Positions 51,229 through 61,870 of a stretch of DNA of 64,000 nucleotides are shown here, piece by piece (the stretch's first letter is position 1; every line of letters starts with the position of its first letter). A program made the translations under genes and the position numbers. Source of the DNA: Flavobacterium sp. IB48 (GTDB lineage: Bacteria > Bacteroidota > Bacteroidia > Flavobacteriales > Flavobacteriaceae); the NCBI RefSeq assembly GCF_016405855.1, contig NZ_JAEFCA010000004.1, positions 406,075 to 470,074 on the forward strand, written 5' to 3'. Under the pieces are notes generated by a model, which did not search any database, was not told the DNA's origin, and was given only the letters and a program-made list of their open reading frames with translations.

Positions 51229-53667
51229 TTGAAAATAGTAAATAAGTTCTATCCGCATGCCCTTGTTATCTTGGGCTTTATTTTTGTTTCGTTAATTTAT
51301 TTTTATCCAGTTCTACAAGGAAAACAGATATTCCAGTCTGATATTGCTCAATACACCGGAATGGCAAAAGAGCAAAATGACTTTAGAGCAATGGAAAATG
51401 CTGAACCTTATTGGACAAACTCCGCTTTTGGAGGTATGCCGACATATCAGCTGGGAGCAAATTATCCGAACGATTTTATTGGTAAAGTCGATGACGTTTT
51501 ACGTTTTCTTCCGCGTCCTGCAGATTATTTGTTTTTATATTTCCTAGGTTTTTACGGTTTGCTATTGGTTTTAAAAACAGATCCGTTGAAAGCTTTCATT
51601 GGCTCTATTGCTTTTGGTTTTTCAACTTACATGATCATCATTTTAGGAGTTGGTCATAACGCCAAGGCACATGCTATTGCCTATATGCCTTTGGTAATTG
51701 CTGGGTTTATACTCGTCTTTCAGAAGAAGTATATTAAGGGCGGTCTGCTCACCATGTTTGCAGTGGCATTAGAAATTAGTGCCAATCACTTCCAAATGAC
51801 CTATTATTTATTGATTTTCTTATTGATTCTTTCAGGTTATTATGCTTATAATTTTATCAAAGAAAAAGATTTTAAAGGACTTTTAATTTCTTGTGGCGTT
51901 TTGCTAGTTGCTGGAATTTTTGCTTTAGGAGCAAATGCAGGTAATTTAATGGCAACAAATGAATATGCTAAATACAGTATCAGAGATAAAAGCGAGTTGA
52001 CTTTTAATCCAGATGGATCTAAAAATGAAACCACTGCTTCTATGACCACAGATTATATTACTGAATATAGTTATGGTATTGCAGAAAGTTTAAATTTAAT
52101 TGCTCCAAGAATTTTTGGAGGTTCAAGCCATGAAAACGTTGGTACAGACAGCCGTATGTATGCGTTTATGGTTGAGCAAGGAGTTCCCGCTTCTCAAGCT
52201 CAGGATTTTGTTTCAGGAATGCCAACGTATTGGGGAGATCAGCCAATTGTTTCTGCGCCAGCTTATATTGGAGCAGTAGTTTTCTTTTTGGCCGTTTTAG
52301 CGCTATTTATAGACGAAAGAAAAATCAAATATGTTTTCCTTGCTGGAGCGCTTTTCACTTTAGTGCTTTCTTGGGGTAAAAACTTCTCTTTGCTGACAAA
52401 CTTTTTTATTGAATATGTTCCTTTATACGATAAATTTAGAGCAGTATCTTCGATTCAAGTTATTTTAGAATTATGTTTCCCTGTTTTAGCTGTTATGGGA
52501 TTACAATCATTCTTTAAAGCTAAAGACGAACCAAAATTGCAGCAAAAAGCATTATTGCAAACAGGAGTTTTTGGCTTAGGAATTCTTGTTATTTTATTAA
52601 TTGCTAAAAGTTTCTTCCATTTTACAGGAATGAACGATAATGCTTATTTGGAAAGCTACGGGCCAGGTTTTGTCGATGCTTTGAGAGAAGATAGAATGAC
52701 AATGTATTATGCAGATTTATTACGATCTGGGTTCTTAATCGTAGTTACATTTGTCGTGTTATGGATGTTTATTAAAAACAGATTTTCTCAAACTACAACT
52801 TTAATCGTTATTGGAATTGTAATGATTTTTGATTTGTTTTTTGTGGATAAAAAATACGTTTCTGCTAAAGATTTTGTTAGTCCAGTTCAAATTGCAGCGC
52901 CTTTTCAAGAAACACCAGCAGATGCTCAAATATTAAAAGATACTTCTGTTTACCGTGTATTTGATCTTCAAGGACAATTGCAAGGTAGATCTTCATACTT
53001 CCATAAAACTATTGGAGGTTATAGCGCTGTAAGACCGAGAAGAATGCAGCAATTGTACGATTATCAAATTGCTAAAAACAATTTAGAAGTGCTTAATATG
53101 CTTAATGTTAAGTATGTAATTCAAGTGGATAAAGACGGAAACCAAATTCCTGCTGTTAATCCAGATGCAAACGGAAATGCTTGGTTCGTAGGTGCAGTAA
53201 AACTGGTAAATAAACCAGATGATGTAATGAAAGCTTTGAATACTTTAGATACTAAGAAAGTTGCAGTTTTCAATGTTCATGAGCATGAAAGCAAATTTCA
53301 AAATGCAAGATTAAAGAAAGCTTTTGACACAACAGGAACTATTAAAGTTGTTACTTACAAGCCAAATTATATCAAATATAAATCAGAAAATAATGGAGAC
53401 GGTTTAGCTGTTTTCTCTGAAATGTATTATAAAAATGGTTGGAACGCTTATATAGATGGTAAACTAACAGATCATTTCCCTGTTGATTATGTTCTAAGAG
53501 CAATGGAAATTCCTGCTGGTAAACATAAAATTGAATTTAAATTTGAACCTCAAATTATTAAAACAGGAGGAACAATTACTTTAATAAGTTCAATAGGAAT
53601 GTTGTTGCTTTTAGCTGGGGGAATTTATTTTGAGAGTAAAAATTCTAGCAAGAAAAAAGAGGCCTAG
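51229..53667 (+). CDS. YfhO-family membrane protein (glycosyltransferase-like)
   Basis: An 812-residue polytopic protein with about 13 membrane helices and a large C-terminal soluble domain. The early segment DIAQYTGMAKEQNDFRA, then TNSAFGGMPTYQLG, is typical of bacterial YfhO/GT39-like proteins. They are predicted to move sugars from a lipid carrier onto cell-envelope polymers. The C-terminal YYKNGWNAYIDGK and EIPAGKHKIEFKF are also family features. The start is TTG at 51229: a TAG 9 nt upstream and no ATG before residue 45 force it. The GT4 gene follows. Confidence 0.85.
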   Translation: MKIVNKFYPHALVILGFIFVSLIYFYPVLQGKQIFQSDIAQYTGMAKEQNDFRAMENAEPYWTNSAFGGMPTYQLGANYPNDFIGKVDDVLRFLPRPADYLFLYFLGFYGLLLVLKTDPLKAFIGSIAFGFSTYMIIILGVGHNAKAHAIAYMPLVIAGFILVFQKKYIKGGLLTMFAVALEISANHFQMTYYLLIFLLILSGYYAYNFIKEKDFKGLLISCGVLLVAGIFALGANAGNLMATNEYAKYSIRDKSELTFNPDGSKNETTASMTTDYITEYSYGIAESLNLIAPRIFGGSSHENVGTDSRMYAFMVEQGVPASQAQDFVSGMPTYWGDQPIVSAPAYIGAVVFFLAVLALFIDERKIKYVFLAGALFTLVLSWGKNFSLLTNFFIEYVPLYDKFRAVSSIQVILELCFPVLAVMGLQSFFKAKDEPKLQQKALLQTGVFGLGILVILLIAKSFFHFTGMNDNAYLESYGPGFVDALREDRMTMYYADLLRSGFLIVVTFVVLWMFIKNRFSQTTTLIVIGIVMIFDLFFVDKKYVSAKDFVSPVQIAAPFQETPADAQILKDTSVYRVFDLQGQLQGRSSYFHKTIGGYSAVRPRRMQQLYDYQIAKNNLEVLNMLNVKYVIQVDKDGNQIPAVNPDANGNAWFVGAVKLVNKPDDVMKALNTLDTKKVAVFNVHEHESKFQNARLKKAFDTTGTIKVVTYKPNYIKYKSENNGDGLAVFSEMYYKNGWNAYIDGKLTDHFPVDYVLRAMEIPAGKHKIEFKFEPQIIKTGGTITLISSIGMLLLLAGGIYFESKNSSKKKEA

Positions 53668-53715
53668 AACTTCTAAACTCTAAATTTGCACTTTAAAATA
53701 GAAAACTGATTTCCA

Positions 53716-55002
53716 TTGGAACAAAAAAAACTTTTAATAATTACCTATTATTTTCCACCTGCGGGAGGACCTGGTGTACAGCGTTGGCTGAAATTTGTAA
53801 AATATTTGCCAGAATTTGATGTGCAGCCAATAGTTTATGTTCCAGAAAACCCAACTTATCCAATTGTTGATGAGGGGTTAGTAAATGAAATATCAGATAA
53901 AGTAATTGTTTTAAAAAATAAGATTTGGGAGCCTTACCAATTGGCTTCCATTTTTTCGAAAAATAAAACCAAGAAAATTAGTTCAGGTATTTTTCCGCAA
54001 AAGAAAAAACAAACTTTTTTGGATAAAACATTTCTTTGGGTTCGAGGAAATCTTTTTATTCCAGATGCACGTGTTTTTTGGGTTAAACCATCTGTTTCTT
54101 ATTTAGAAAAATACATTCAAGATAATAATATTGATACGATTGTAACTTCTGGACCACCACATAGTTTGCACTTAATTGGTCTAGAATTACAGCAGAAATT
54201 AAACGTAAAATGGTTTGCCGATTTTCGCGATCCTTGGACAACAATAGGCTATCATAAAGCGCTTCGTTTGTCTTCTTATGCTGAAAAAAAACATAAAAGT
54301 TTAGAGCATAAAGTGCTTAATGCTGCAGATGAAATTATTGTAACAAGTAAAACTACTAAAACTGAATTTGAGGCTATTACCAATAAGCCAATTACGGTAA
54401 TTACAAATGGTTACGACGTAGAAACAGTCGAAAAACAAACTTTAGACACGAAATTTACTTTGGCTCATATTGGATCTTTCTTGTCTGATAGAAATCCGCC
54501 ATTTTTATGGGAGGTTTTGGTTGAATTGCTGAAAGAAGTTCCAGAATTTAAATCTCATTTAGAAATTAAATTAATTGGAGCGGTAAGTCAGGAAGTTTTA
54601 GATGCGATAGAAGAAAATCAGCTGAAAGAATATTTAAATTTAGTAGGTTACGTTTCTCACAAAGAAGCTGTTGCGCATCAAAGAAAATCTCAAGTTTTAC
54701 TTTTAATAGAGATTAATTCTGAAGATACGAAAAGTATTATTCCAGGAAAATTGTTCGAATATATGGTTTCAAACCGTCCAATTGTTGCAATTGGGCCTCA
54801 AGGTTCTGACTTTGCCGATATCGTAACGCAGACCAATACTGGAGTATTTTTTGATTATTCTGAGAAAGCGAAGTTAAAAAGTGTAATTTTGGACTTTTTT
54901 AATCAGTTTTTGGAAGGGAAGCTGCAATCGCATGGAATTGGTTTACAGCAATATTCAAGAAAAAACCTAACCAAACAATTGGCACAGCTGATTAAAGGAT
55001 AA
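53716..55002 (+). CDS. Glycosyltransferase, GT4-like family
   Basis: A 428-residue cytoplasmic GT-B-fold enzyme. The N-terminal acceptor domain starts LLIITYYFPPAGGPGVQRWLKF (glycine-rich motif), and the C-terminal donor domain has IPGKLFEYMVSNRPIVAIGPQGSDFADIV with the Lys/Glu positions that bind the nucleotide sugar. It should transfer a sugar onto an envelope glycan. The start codon is TTG at 53716, forced by an in-frame TGA at 53707. It is third of a likely operon DUF4834-YfhO-GT4-flippase. Confidence 0.85.
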   Translation: MEQKKLLIITYYFPPAGGPGVQRWLKFVKYLPEFDVQPIVYVPENPTYPIVDEGLVNEISDKVIVLKNKIWEPYQLASIFSKNKTKKISSGIFPQKKKQTFLDKTFLWVRGNLFIPDARVFWVKPSVSYLEKYIQDNNIDTIVTSGPPHSLHLIGLELQQKLNVKWFADFRDPWTTIGYHKALRLSSYAEKKHKSLEHKVLNAADEIIVTSKTTKTEFEAITNKPITVITNGYDVETVEKQTLDTKFTLAHIGSFLSDRNPPFLWEVLVELLKEVPEFKSHLEIKLIGAVSQEVLDAIEENQLKEYLNLVGYVSHKEAVAHQRKSQVLLLIEINSEDTKSIIPGKLFEYMVSNRPIVAIGPQGSDFADIVTQTNTGVFFDYSEKAKLKSVILDFFNQFLEGKLQSHGIGLQQYSRKNLTKQLAQLIKG

Positions 55003-55036
55003 TCATTAAACATCAAATACAATCTAAACTCAAGAA

Positions 55037-56506
55037 ATGGGTATTGTCTTAAATCAGTCTTTTAAAAATACTATAATTACATACATTGGTTTTGGTATCG
55101 GAGCCATTAATACATTATATCTTTATCCCGTTTTTCTTGGGGCAACATATTATGCTTTAACCAATTATATTACATCTGCGGCAAATGTAATCATGCCTTT
55201 GTTTGCAATTGGAATGCAGAATACGCTTGTAAAGTTTTATTCGCAATATAAAACAGAAGAAGAAAGAGAGCAGTTTTTGTCTTTTACAGCGTTATTTCCT
55301 GTTTTAATGTGTATTCCGTTAGGACTTATCGGAATCTTCTTTTATGATGATATAACCGATTTTGTTTCTAAAGAAAATCCTGTAGTTCGCGAATTTATGC
55401 TTCTAATTCCGTTTATCGGAATCTGCATGGCTTATTTTGAGATTTTTTACGCGTGGGCGAGAGTGCATATGCATTCTGTTTTTGGAAACTTTATTAAAGA
55501 AGTTGGCTTGCGATTGCTTTCTACAATTGCCTTAGTCGGATTATATTTCAATTGGATTTCGCTGGTTGAATTCGTTTATATAACGGCAGGAATCTATTTT
55601 TTTGCATTTTTGATTACGATGTTTTATGCCTTTTATATCAAAAAACCGAATTTCCAAATTAGTATTCCAGAGAATGTAAAAGCGGTAATGGAATATACTT
55701 TTTACATTATTCTTTCAGGAAGTGTTGCCAATTTGCTTTTAGATGGAGATAAACTGATTTTGAATCAGTACATGAAAATTGAAAATATTGCATATTATTC
55801 GGTTGCTACTTATATCGCTTTAGTAATTTCAGTTCCGAGCCGCGCAATGCACCAAATTGTGTATCCAATTACGGCTAAATTAATGCATGAAAACAAGCAT
55901 GATGAGTTAAATAGACTTTACAAAAAGACGTCTATTAACTTGCAGATAGTGGGCGGATTTGTAATGCTTTGCATCTTTGTAAATATTCATCAGCTGTATG
56001 AATTAGTTCCTGCAGAATATAGTGGCGGAATCCCAGTAGTTTTTATGATTGGTCTTTCGAAGTATTTCGATTTGATTTTAGGAAATAATAATGCTATTAT
56101 TTTCAATACAAAATATTACCGAATGGTACTTTATTTAGGATTAATGTTGGTTGTTCTAACGGTAATTTTAAATGTTATTTTTATCCCTATTTTAGGAATT
56201 TTTGGTTCTGCTTTTGCAACACTTCTTTCAATTACCTTATATAGTTTGGCGAAATTGCTTTTTGTGGTTAAAAAGCTGGATTTGTATCCTTTTACAAAAC
56301 AAACTATTCATTCGATACTTTTAACTTTTGTATTGTTTTTGGTTTTTGTTTTCTGGGAGTTTCCATTTTTCCAATTGATTAGTATTGCTCTAAAATCTAT
56401 TTTAGTGACGATAGCGTATGTGTATTTGAATTATAAATTCAAAATTTCATCTGATATCAATAATGTTATAGATTCTATTTTTAAGAAATTAGGTTTTAAA
56501 ATTTGA
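55037..56506 (+). CDS. Oligosaccharide flippase (Wzx/polysaccharide biosynthesis) family protein
   Basis: A 489-residue membrane protein with 12-14 predicted helices and the lipid-linked oligosaccharide flippase pattern: an N-terminal TYIGFGIGAINTLYLYPVFLG, paired TM hairpins, and a PSRAMHQIVYPITAKLMHENK motif in the middle. It should move an undecaprenyl-linked glycan across the inner membrane. It lies 34 nt after the GT4 gene. It is likely part of an envelope polysaccharide module with YfhO and GT4, though no polymerase is in the window. Confidence 0.87.
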   Translation: MGIVLNQSFKNTIITYIGFGIGAINTLYLYPVFLGATYYALTNYITSAANVIMPLFAIGMQNTLVKFYSQYKTEEEREQFLSFTALFPVLMCIPLGLIGIFFYDDITDFVSKENPVVREFMLLIPFIGICMAYFEIFYAWARVHMHSVFGNFIKEVGLRLLSTIALVGLYFNWISLVEFVYITAGIYFFAFLITMFYAFYIKKPNFQISIPENVKAVMEYTFYIILSGSVANLLLDGDKLILNQYMKIENIAYYSVATYIALVISVPSRAMHQIVYPITAKLMHENKHDELNRLYKKTSINLQIVGGFVMLCIFVNIHQLYELVPAEYSGGIPVVFMIGLSKYFDLILGNNNAIIFNTKYYRMVLYLGLMLVVLTVILNVIFIPILGIFGSAFATLLSITLYSLAKLLFVVKKLDLYPFTKQTIHSILLTFVLFLVFVFWEFPFFQLISIALKSILVTIAYVYLNYKFKISSDINNVIDSIFKKLGFKI

Positions 56507-56601
56507 TCTGATTTTTCTGTAAAAAAGAAAGTAATTTAAAAATCATAGCTTTTTTGTTTTATATTTGTTAGAAAGGATAACTGACTTATTTCTAATTGAA
56601 T

Positions 56602-58254
56602 ATGAAAATAAAAGTACTTAGGTTATTAGCTTTCTTTTTTGTCTTGTTTTCTTTTTCGGTAATTGCTCAGAAAAATAATCTGAAAAGCCTTGAAAAAGAA
56701 CCTGTAACAGTAAAATTAAAAGGTTATCCAGTAAAACCTTTTAACGACACACTTTTTTTTGTTTATCATAATGTTGGTTCCTTTTCTGCAAAAGAGAGGG
56801 CGCAATACATAACGAATAAGATTAAAAGGCTGTACAATGAATCGTTTTTCGAGAAAGATTCTATAAAAATTATTCCTTCAGATGTTTCTATGGATATTGT
56901 GTACCAAAGCGATTTGGTAATAATGTCTGTTTTGGAAGCCGATGCAAAAGCGGAAAATACTACGATAAAGGCTATTGCTAATCGCAATCTGGCTAAAATT
57001 AAAAGTGCTATAATATATCAGAATGAAAATTATTCGCAACTTCCTAAACGAATTGGTTATACAGCATTACTAACCCTTATAATTGGGTTGGTTTTATTTT
57101 TAACAGCCAGAATTTTCAATTATATCAGAAAATATATTGTAAAGAATAGAGCAAAATATTTTAAAGGAGTAAGTTATAATTCCATAAAAATATTATCTCC
57201 AGAGAAACAACAGTTTTTGGCGCTCCGTTTTTTTGGAATCATAAAAATAATCACGCTTATTTTAATTGTATATCTTTCGCTTCCTGTTTTATTTAGTATT
57301 TTCCCTGCTACAAAAGACTATACTACTACATTGCTCAAATGGATCTTGACACCAGCAAAATCTGCGGTTATGGGATTCGTAAGCTTTCTTCCAAGTTTGT
57401 TTACTATAATTGTAATTATCATTATTTTTAAATATTCGCTTAAGGTTATTAAATTTTTCTTTGATGAAATAAAATCAGAAAACATTAAAATTGATGGCTT
57501 TTACAGCGACTGGGCTTTGCCGACATTTAATGTGATTAGATTGCTGATGTATGCTTTCATGCTGGTAATCATTTTTCCGTATTTGCCTGGGTCAGATTCG
57601 CCTATTTTTAAAGGAGTTTCGGTTTTTGTTGGAGTTTTATTTTCACTAGGTTCCTCTAATGCTATTGCTAATATGGTAGCGGGTTTGGTAATTACCTATA
57701 TGCGTCCGTTTAAAATTGGAGATTATATAAAAATTGGAGATGTAAGTGGAGAAGTAATTGAAAAAACGGCTTTAGTTACCAGAATCAGAACGCCAAAATT
57801 TGAAGATATTACGATTCCAAATGCTACTGTTTTATCAAGCACTTCTACTAATTATTCGGCAAACACAAATCAGTCCACAAACGGATTATTAATTCATACC
57901 ACAGTTACAATTGGATATGATGTGCCTTGGAAAGATATACATGCCGCTTTGATACACGCTGCTTTAAATACTGATATGATAGAAAAAGAACCTAAACCGT
58001 TTGTGCTTCAAACCAGTTTAGACGATTTTTATGTTTCCTATCAGATTAACGTTTATACCAAAGAGCCAACAAAGCAACCACGAATTTATTCGTCGCTTCA
58101 CCAGAATATTCAGGATTCTTTTAATGCTGCAGGAATTGAGATCATGTCGCCACATTACGGTGCTTTGCGTGATGGAAATACCACAACGATTCCGCCAAAT
58201 TATTTAAAAGAAGATTATGAATCTCCTGTTTTTAATATTAAAAATAAAGGTTAA
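56602..58254 (+). CDS. MscS-family mechanosensitive channel with N-terminal periplasmic domain
   Basis: A 550-residue inner-membrane protein. A signal peptide (MKIKVLRLLAFFFVLFSFSVIAQ) is followed by a periplasmic domain of about 130 residues and five hydrophobic segments. The MscS pore helix and beta domain are clear near 340-400 (GSSNAIANMVAGLVITYMRPFKIGDYIKIGDVSGEVIE, then ITIPNATVL). It opens under membrane tension to release solutes. The ATG at 56602 is used rather than the TTG at 56596. A -7 box TATATTTG lies at 56560-56567. A separate terminator-like hairpin follows at 58381. Confidence 0.92.
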   Translation: MKIKVLRLLAFFFVLFSFSVIAQKNNLKSLEKEPVTVKLKGYPVKPFNDTLFFVYHNVGSFSAKERAQYITNKIKRLYNESFFEKDSIKIIPSDVSMDIVYQSDLVIMSVLEADAKAENTTIKAIANRNLAKIKSAIIYQNENYSQLPKRIGYTALLTLIIGLVLFLTARIFNYIRKYIVKNRAKYFKGVSYNSIKILSPEKQQFLALRFFGIIKIITLILIVYLSLPVLFSIFPATKDYTTTLLKWILTPAKSAVMGFVSFLPSLFTIIVIIIIFKYSLKVIKFFFDEIKSENIKIDGFYSDWALPTFNVIRLLMYAFMLVIIFPYLPGSDSPIFKGVSVFVGVLFSLGSSNAIANMVAGLVITYMRPFKIGDYIKIGDVSGEVIEKTALVTRIRTPKFEDITIPNATVLSSTSTNYSANTNQSTNGLLIHTTVTIGYDVPWKDIHAALIHAALNTDMIEKEPKPFVLQTSLDDFYVSYQINVYTKEPTKQPRIYSSLHQNIQDSFNAAGIEIMSPHYGALRDGNTTTIPPNYLKEDYESPVFNIKNKG

Positions 58255-58401
58255 ATTATTGATAACGTGTGATTAAATTTAAAAATTTAACACTTGAATA
58301 TTTTGTAATTAATCGAATTAAAATTAACTTTAACATGAAAGTTTAGCATTACTTTGAAGAAATTGCAAAAATATTTCTAACAAAATACCTAATTACAGGT
58401 A

Positions 58402-58432
58402 TTGTTTTATTTTTTCAGGTTAAATAATTTTG
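58402..58432 (+). promoter_or_regulatory. Promoter of the small gene at 58489
   Basis: -33 TTG at 58402-58404, a 20-bp spacer and -7 TAATTTTG at 58425-58432. The hairpin at 58381-58403 (AATACCT with AGGTATT, T-rich end) may terminate the mscS transcript just before it. Confidence 0.65.
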
Positions 58433-58488
58433 CAAGAAATTGTGGACGAATAAAAAGTTATTGGATTAATTGTAGATTAAAGTTAATT

Positions 58489-58785
58489 ATGAAAAACAAT
58501 CATCTCAGCCAGGAACAAAGCATGCAAGTATTTTCTAATATGATTTCAAACAAGGTTCATAATGGATTTACTTTAGAAGAGAGAAATGATGAGTTGCTTT
58601 TCGCGGTCTTATCTAAAGGAGGAAAAGTAGTTAATCACAGTTTAAATTTTCTGATTTTTTGTTTAACTCTAGGTTTATGGTCATTTGCGTGGCTTTATCT
58701 CACCCTTGAGGCTTCAAAACAGAAAAAGATTTTAGTAGCTATAGACGAAGATGGATTTCCTTTTGAGGAAAGATGTTTGGTAGCC
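58489..58785 (+). CDS. Small membrane protein of unknown function
   Basis: A 98-residue protein. A soluble N-terminal helix-rich part (NNHLSQEQSMQVFSNMISNKV) is followed by one or two membrane spans (NHSLNFLIFCLTLGLWSFAWLYLTL) and a short acidic C-terminus ending CLVA. I see no family. The ATG at 58489 follows a consensus promoter, which supports it over the longer frame from 58402. It stands alone between mscS and the convergent uvrA. Confidence 0.65.
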
Positions 58786-58816
58786 TAGTAACATTTAAAA
58801 AAAAGAGAAATAAAAT

Positions 58817-58861
58817 ATAAAGCCATAAATACAAACTAATCAATTGTATTTATGGCTTTAT
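58817..58861. terminator. Bidirectional terminator between 58489 and uvrA
   Basis: A perfect 18-bp stem (58817-58834 with 58844-58861, ATAAAGCCATAAATACAA) and a 9-nt loop. Confidence 0.82.
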
Positions 58862-58881
58862 TATTTCAAATCGGGTAACTT

Positions 58882-61677
58882 TTATAACTTGTCTTTTAAG
58901 TAAACTCCGGTAACAGATTCTTTTACTTTTACAATGTCTTCTGGAGTTCCAGAAGCAAGTAAATAGCCTCCATTTTCTCCACCTTCAGGACCTAAATCAA
59001 GTATCCAGTCAGCACATTTTATTAAATCAAGATTATGTTCGATTACAATTATGGAATGTCCTTTTTCTATTAAAGCATCAAACGAAGCTAAAAGCTTTTT
59101 AATATCATGAAAATGAAGACCAGTTGTAGGTTCGTCAAAAACAAACAAAGCTTTATCTTTTGTTGCTCCTTTAACCAGAAAGGAAGCTAGTTTAATACGC
59201 TGTGCCTCTCCACCAGAAAGCGTAGAAGAAGATTGTCCTAATTGAACATAGCCTAAACCGACATCTTGAAGAGGCTGTAATTTTTGAGTGATTTTTGACT
59301 GCTTATTTTTTTCGAAAAAAGCAATCGCATCATCAATTGTCATGGTTAGAATGTCATTGATGTTCTGGTTGTCAAAAGTAACTTCTAGGATCTCTTTTTT
59401 AAATCGTTTTCCACCACAAGTTTCACAAGGAAGCGAAACATCGGCCATAAAAACCATTTCAACATTTATAGAGCCTTCTCCTTTACAAGTTTCGCATCGG
59501 CCTCCATCGACATTAAAAGAGAAATGTTTAGCTTGATAGCCTCTTATTTTTGATAATTTTTCTTTCGCATATAAATCACGAATATCGTCATAAGCCTTGA
59601 TATAGGTAACAGGATTTGATCTTGAACTTCTTCCAATCGGATTTTGGTCTACATATTCAATATGTTTAATCTGAGAAAAAGAACCTGAAATTTCAGTGAA
59701 CTGTCCAGCTTTTTCGGCAGCACTTTCCAACTTTTTTTGTACCGCAGGAAATAAGATTTTCTTAATTAAAGTACTTTTTCCACTTCCAGAAACACCTGTA
59801 ACTACGGTTAAAACGTCTAAAGGAAAAGTAACGTTAATATTTTTTAAGTTGTTTTCGCGCGCGCCAATTATGTCGATATGATTCTTGAATTTTCTTCTCT
59901 TCTTAGGTACAGAAATCTCTAAATCTCCATTTAAATATTTTGCAGTTAAAGAATCCGATTTTAGGATTTCGTCATAAGTTCCTTGTGCAACCAACTTTCC
60001 TCCAAAAGTTCCAGCTTCTGGACCAATGTCAATAATCATATCGGCAGCTTTCATGATATCTTCATCGTGTTCAACCACAATTACAGTGTTACCTAGATCG
60101 CGTAGAGAAAGCAAAACTTTAATTAATCTTTCAGAATCTTTTGGGTGAAGACCAATACTTGGCTCATCAAGAATATACATTGATCCAACCAAGCTGCTTC
60201 CAAGAGAAGTTGCTAGATTGATACGTTGTGATTCTCCTCCAGAAAGAGTGGCAGAATTTCTATTTAAAGTAAGATAATCTAAACCAACTTCTGTTAAAAA
60301 TGACAAACGATTATTGATTTCGACCATTAAACGTTTAGCAATCTGCTGTTCGTATTGATTTAATTCGATGTTTTTAAAGAAAGTAACCAAATGTTTAATT
60401 GGTAAATCAACCAGATCAGAAACTGTTTTTCCGTTTATTTTTACATAAGATGCTTCTTCTCGTAAGCGTTTTCCTTTACAAGTATGGCATTTTGTTTTAC
60501 CACGATAGCGCGAGAGCATTACTCGGTTTTGTATCTTATAGTTTTTCTCTTCTAGTTCTCTAAAGAAATCATTAAGTCCTTGAAAATACTGATTTCCAGT
60601 CCAAATTAAATCTTTTTGTTCATCAGTTAATTGGAAATAAGGTTTGTGAATTGGAAAATCAAATTTGTAAGCGTGTTTTACCAATTCGTCTTTATACCAG
60701 CTCATGCTATCGCCACGCCAAGGATATACAGCACTTTCGTAAATCGATAATGAAGTATTTGGAACAACTAAATCAGCATCAATGCCGATTATGTTTCCAT
60801 AACCTTCACAGACTGGACAAGCTCCATACGGATTATTAAAACTGAACAAGTGAACATTTGGCTCTAGAAAAGTCATTCCGTCAAGCTCAAAATTATTAGA
60901 ATAAGAAAATCTCTTTTCAGCATTTAATTCTTGCAAATAGCAAATTCCTTTTCCTTCAAAAAAAGCAGTTTGAACAGCATCAGCAAGACGATTGAAGAAT
61001 TCTTCTTCTTCTTTTACAACGATACGATCAATAATCAGTAAAATGTCTTTATTGTCAAGTTGATGTAAGTCTGAAGCAGAAAATTCATCTAAACGAACCA
61101 TTTCGTTATCCACTAAAATACGAGCAAAACCTTGTTGCAAAAGCACTTTCAGTTTGTCTTCTAAAAGTCTGCCTTCTTCAAGATGAATAGGAGCAAGTAA
61201 TAGCCACCTGCTGTCAAGAGGAAGACTCTTAACATCAGAGATTACATCTGTAACGGTATTTTTTTTGACTTCTTGTCCAGAAATAGGAGAATAGGTACGC
61301 CCAATTCTAGCAAACAGAAGTTTGATATAGTCGTAAATTTCAGTAGAAGTTCCAACGGTTGAACGAGCATTGGTTGTGTTAACTTTTTGCTCTATGGCAA
61401 TTGCTGGAGCAATACCTTTAATGTATTCTACTTTTGGTTTGTCTAAACGGCCCAAAAACTGACGTGCATAAGAAGATAGACTTTCTACATAACGTCTTTG
61501 TCCTTCTGCATATAAAGTGTCAAAAGCTAAACTCGATTTTCCTGATCCTGAAAGACCTGTAATAACAACCAGTTTATTTCTCGGAATAACCACATCTACA
61601 TTTTTTAAATTATGTACTTGTGCTCCTTTAATTATAATATTTGATTTTGGATCTATTTTAGAAAGGTCAATTTGCAT
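58882..61677 (-). CDS. uvrA: Excinuclease ABC subunit A (UvrA)
   Basis: A 931-residue cytoplasmic DNA-damage sensor for nucleotide excision repair. It has two ABC-type ATPase halves with Walker A GLSGSGKSS near 45 and GVSGSGKST near 640, signatures LSGGESQR near 490 and LSGGEAQR near 830, and the zinc-finger cysteines CHTCKGKR, CETCKGEG and CETCGGKR. It loads UvrB onto distorted DNA. I use the ATG at 61677; ten upstream codons would only add an AT-rich leader. The minus -7 box TACTTTTG lies at 61702-61695. Confidence 0.97.
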   Translation of the reverse strand: MQIDLSKIDPKSNIIIKGAQVHNLKNVDVVIPRNKLVVITGLSGSGKSSLAFDTLYAEGQRRYVESLSSYARQFLGRLDKPKVEYIKGIAPAIAIEQKVNTTNARSTVGTSTEIYDYIKLLFARIGRTYSPISGQEVKKNTVTDVISDVKSLPLDSRWLLLAPIHLEEGRLLEDKLKVLLQQGFARILVDNEMVRLDEFSASDLHQLDNKDILLIIDRIVVKEEEEFFNRLADAVQTAFFEGKGICYLQELNAEKRFSYSNNFELDGMTFLEPNVHLFSFNNPYGACPVCEGYGNIIGIDADLVVPNTSLSIYESAVYPWRGDSMSWYKDELVKHAYKFDFPIHKPYFQLTDEQKDLIWTGNQYFQGLNDFFRELEEKNYKIQNRVMLSRYRGKTKCHTCKGKRLREEASYVKINGKTVSDLVDLPIKHLVTFFKNIELNQYEQQIAKRLMVEINNRLSFLTEVGLDYLTLNRNSATLSGGESQRINLATSLGSSLVGSMYILDEPSIGLHPKDSERLIKVLLSLRDLGNTVIVVEHDEDIMKAADMIIDIGPEAGTFGGKLVAQGTYDEILKSDSLTAKYLNGDLEISVPKKRRKFKNHIDIIGARENNLKNINVTFPLDVLTVVTGVSGSGKSTLIKKILFPAVQKKLESAAEKAGQFTEISGSFSQIKHIEYVDQNPIGRSSRSNPVTYIKAYDDIRDLYAKEKLSKIRGYQAKHFSFNVDGGRCETCKGEGSINVEMVFMADVSLPCETCGGKRFKKEILEVTFDNQNINDILTMTIDDAIAFFEKNKQSKITQKLQPLQDVGLGYVQLGQSSSTLSGGEAQRIKLASFLVKGATKDKALFVFDEPTTGLHFHDIKKLLASFDALIEKGHSIIVIEHNLDLIKCADWILDLGPEGGENGGYLLASGTPEDIVKVKESVTGVYLKDKL

Positions 61678-61870
61678 AAAAAAGTCAATTTTTACAAAAG
61701 TAATCAATTTTGAGTAGAGTTTTGTTAAGGATATTGTTCCAAATCTTAACAGAATTACGACATATGTTTTTGATTTTATGGGGATTTTTTTTCGGCAAAA
61801 TTTGTTATTTCATATTAAAATACCCTACTTTAGAATTGTTTTAGTATTATTTTAATATCCTGACCAAATT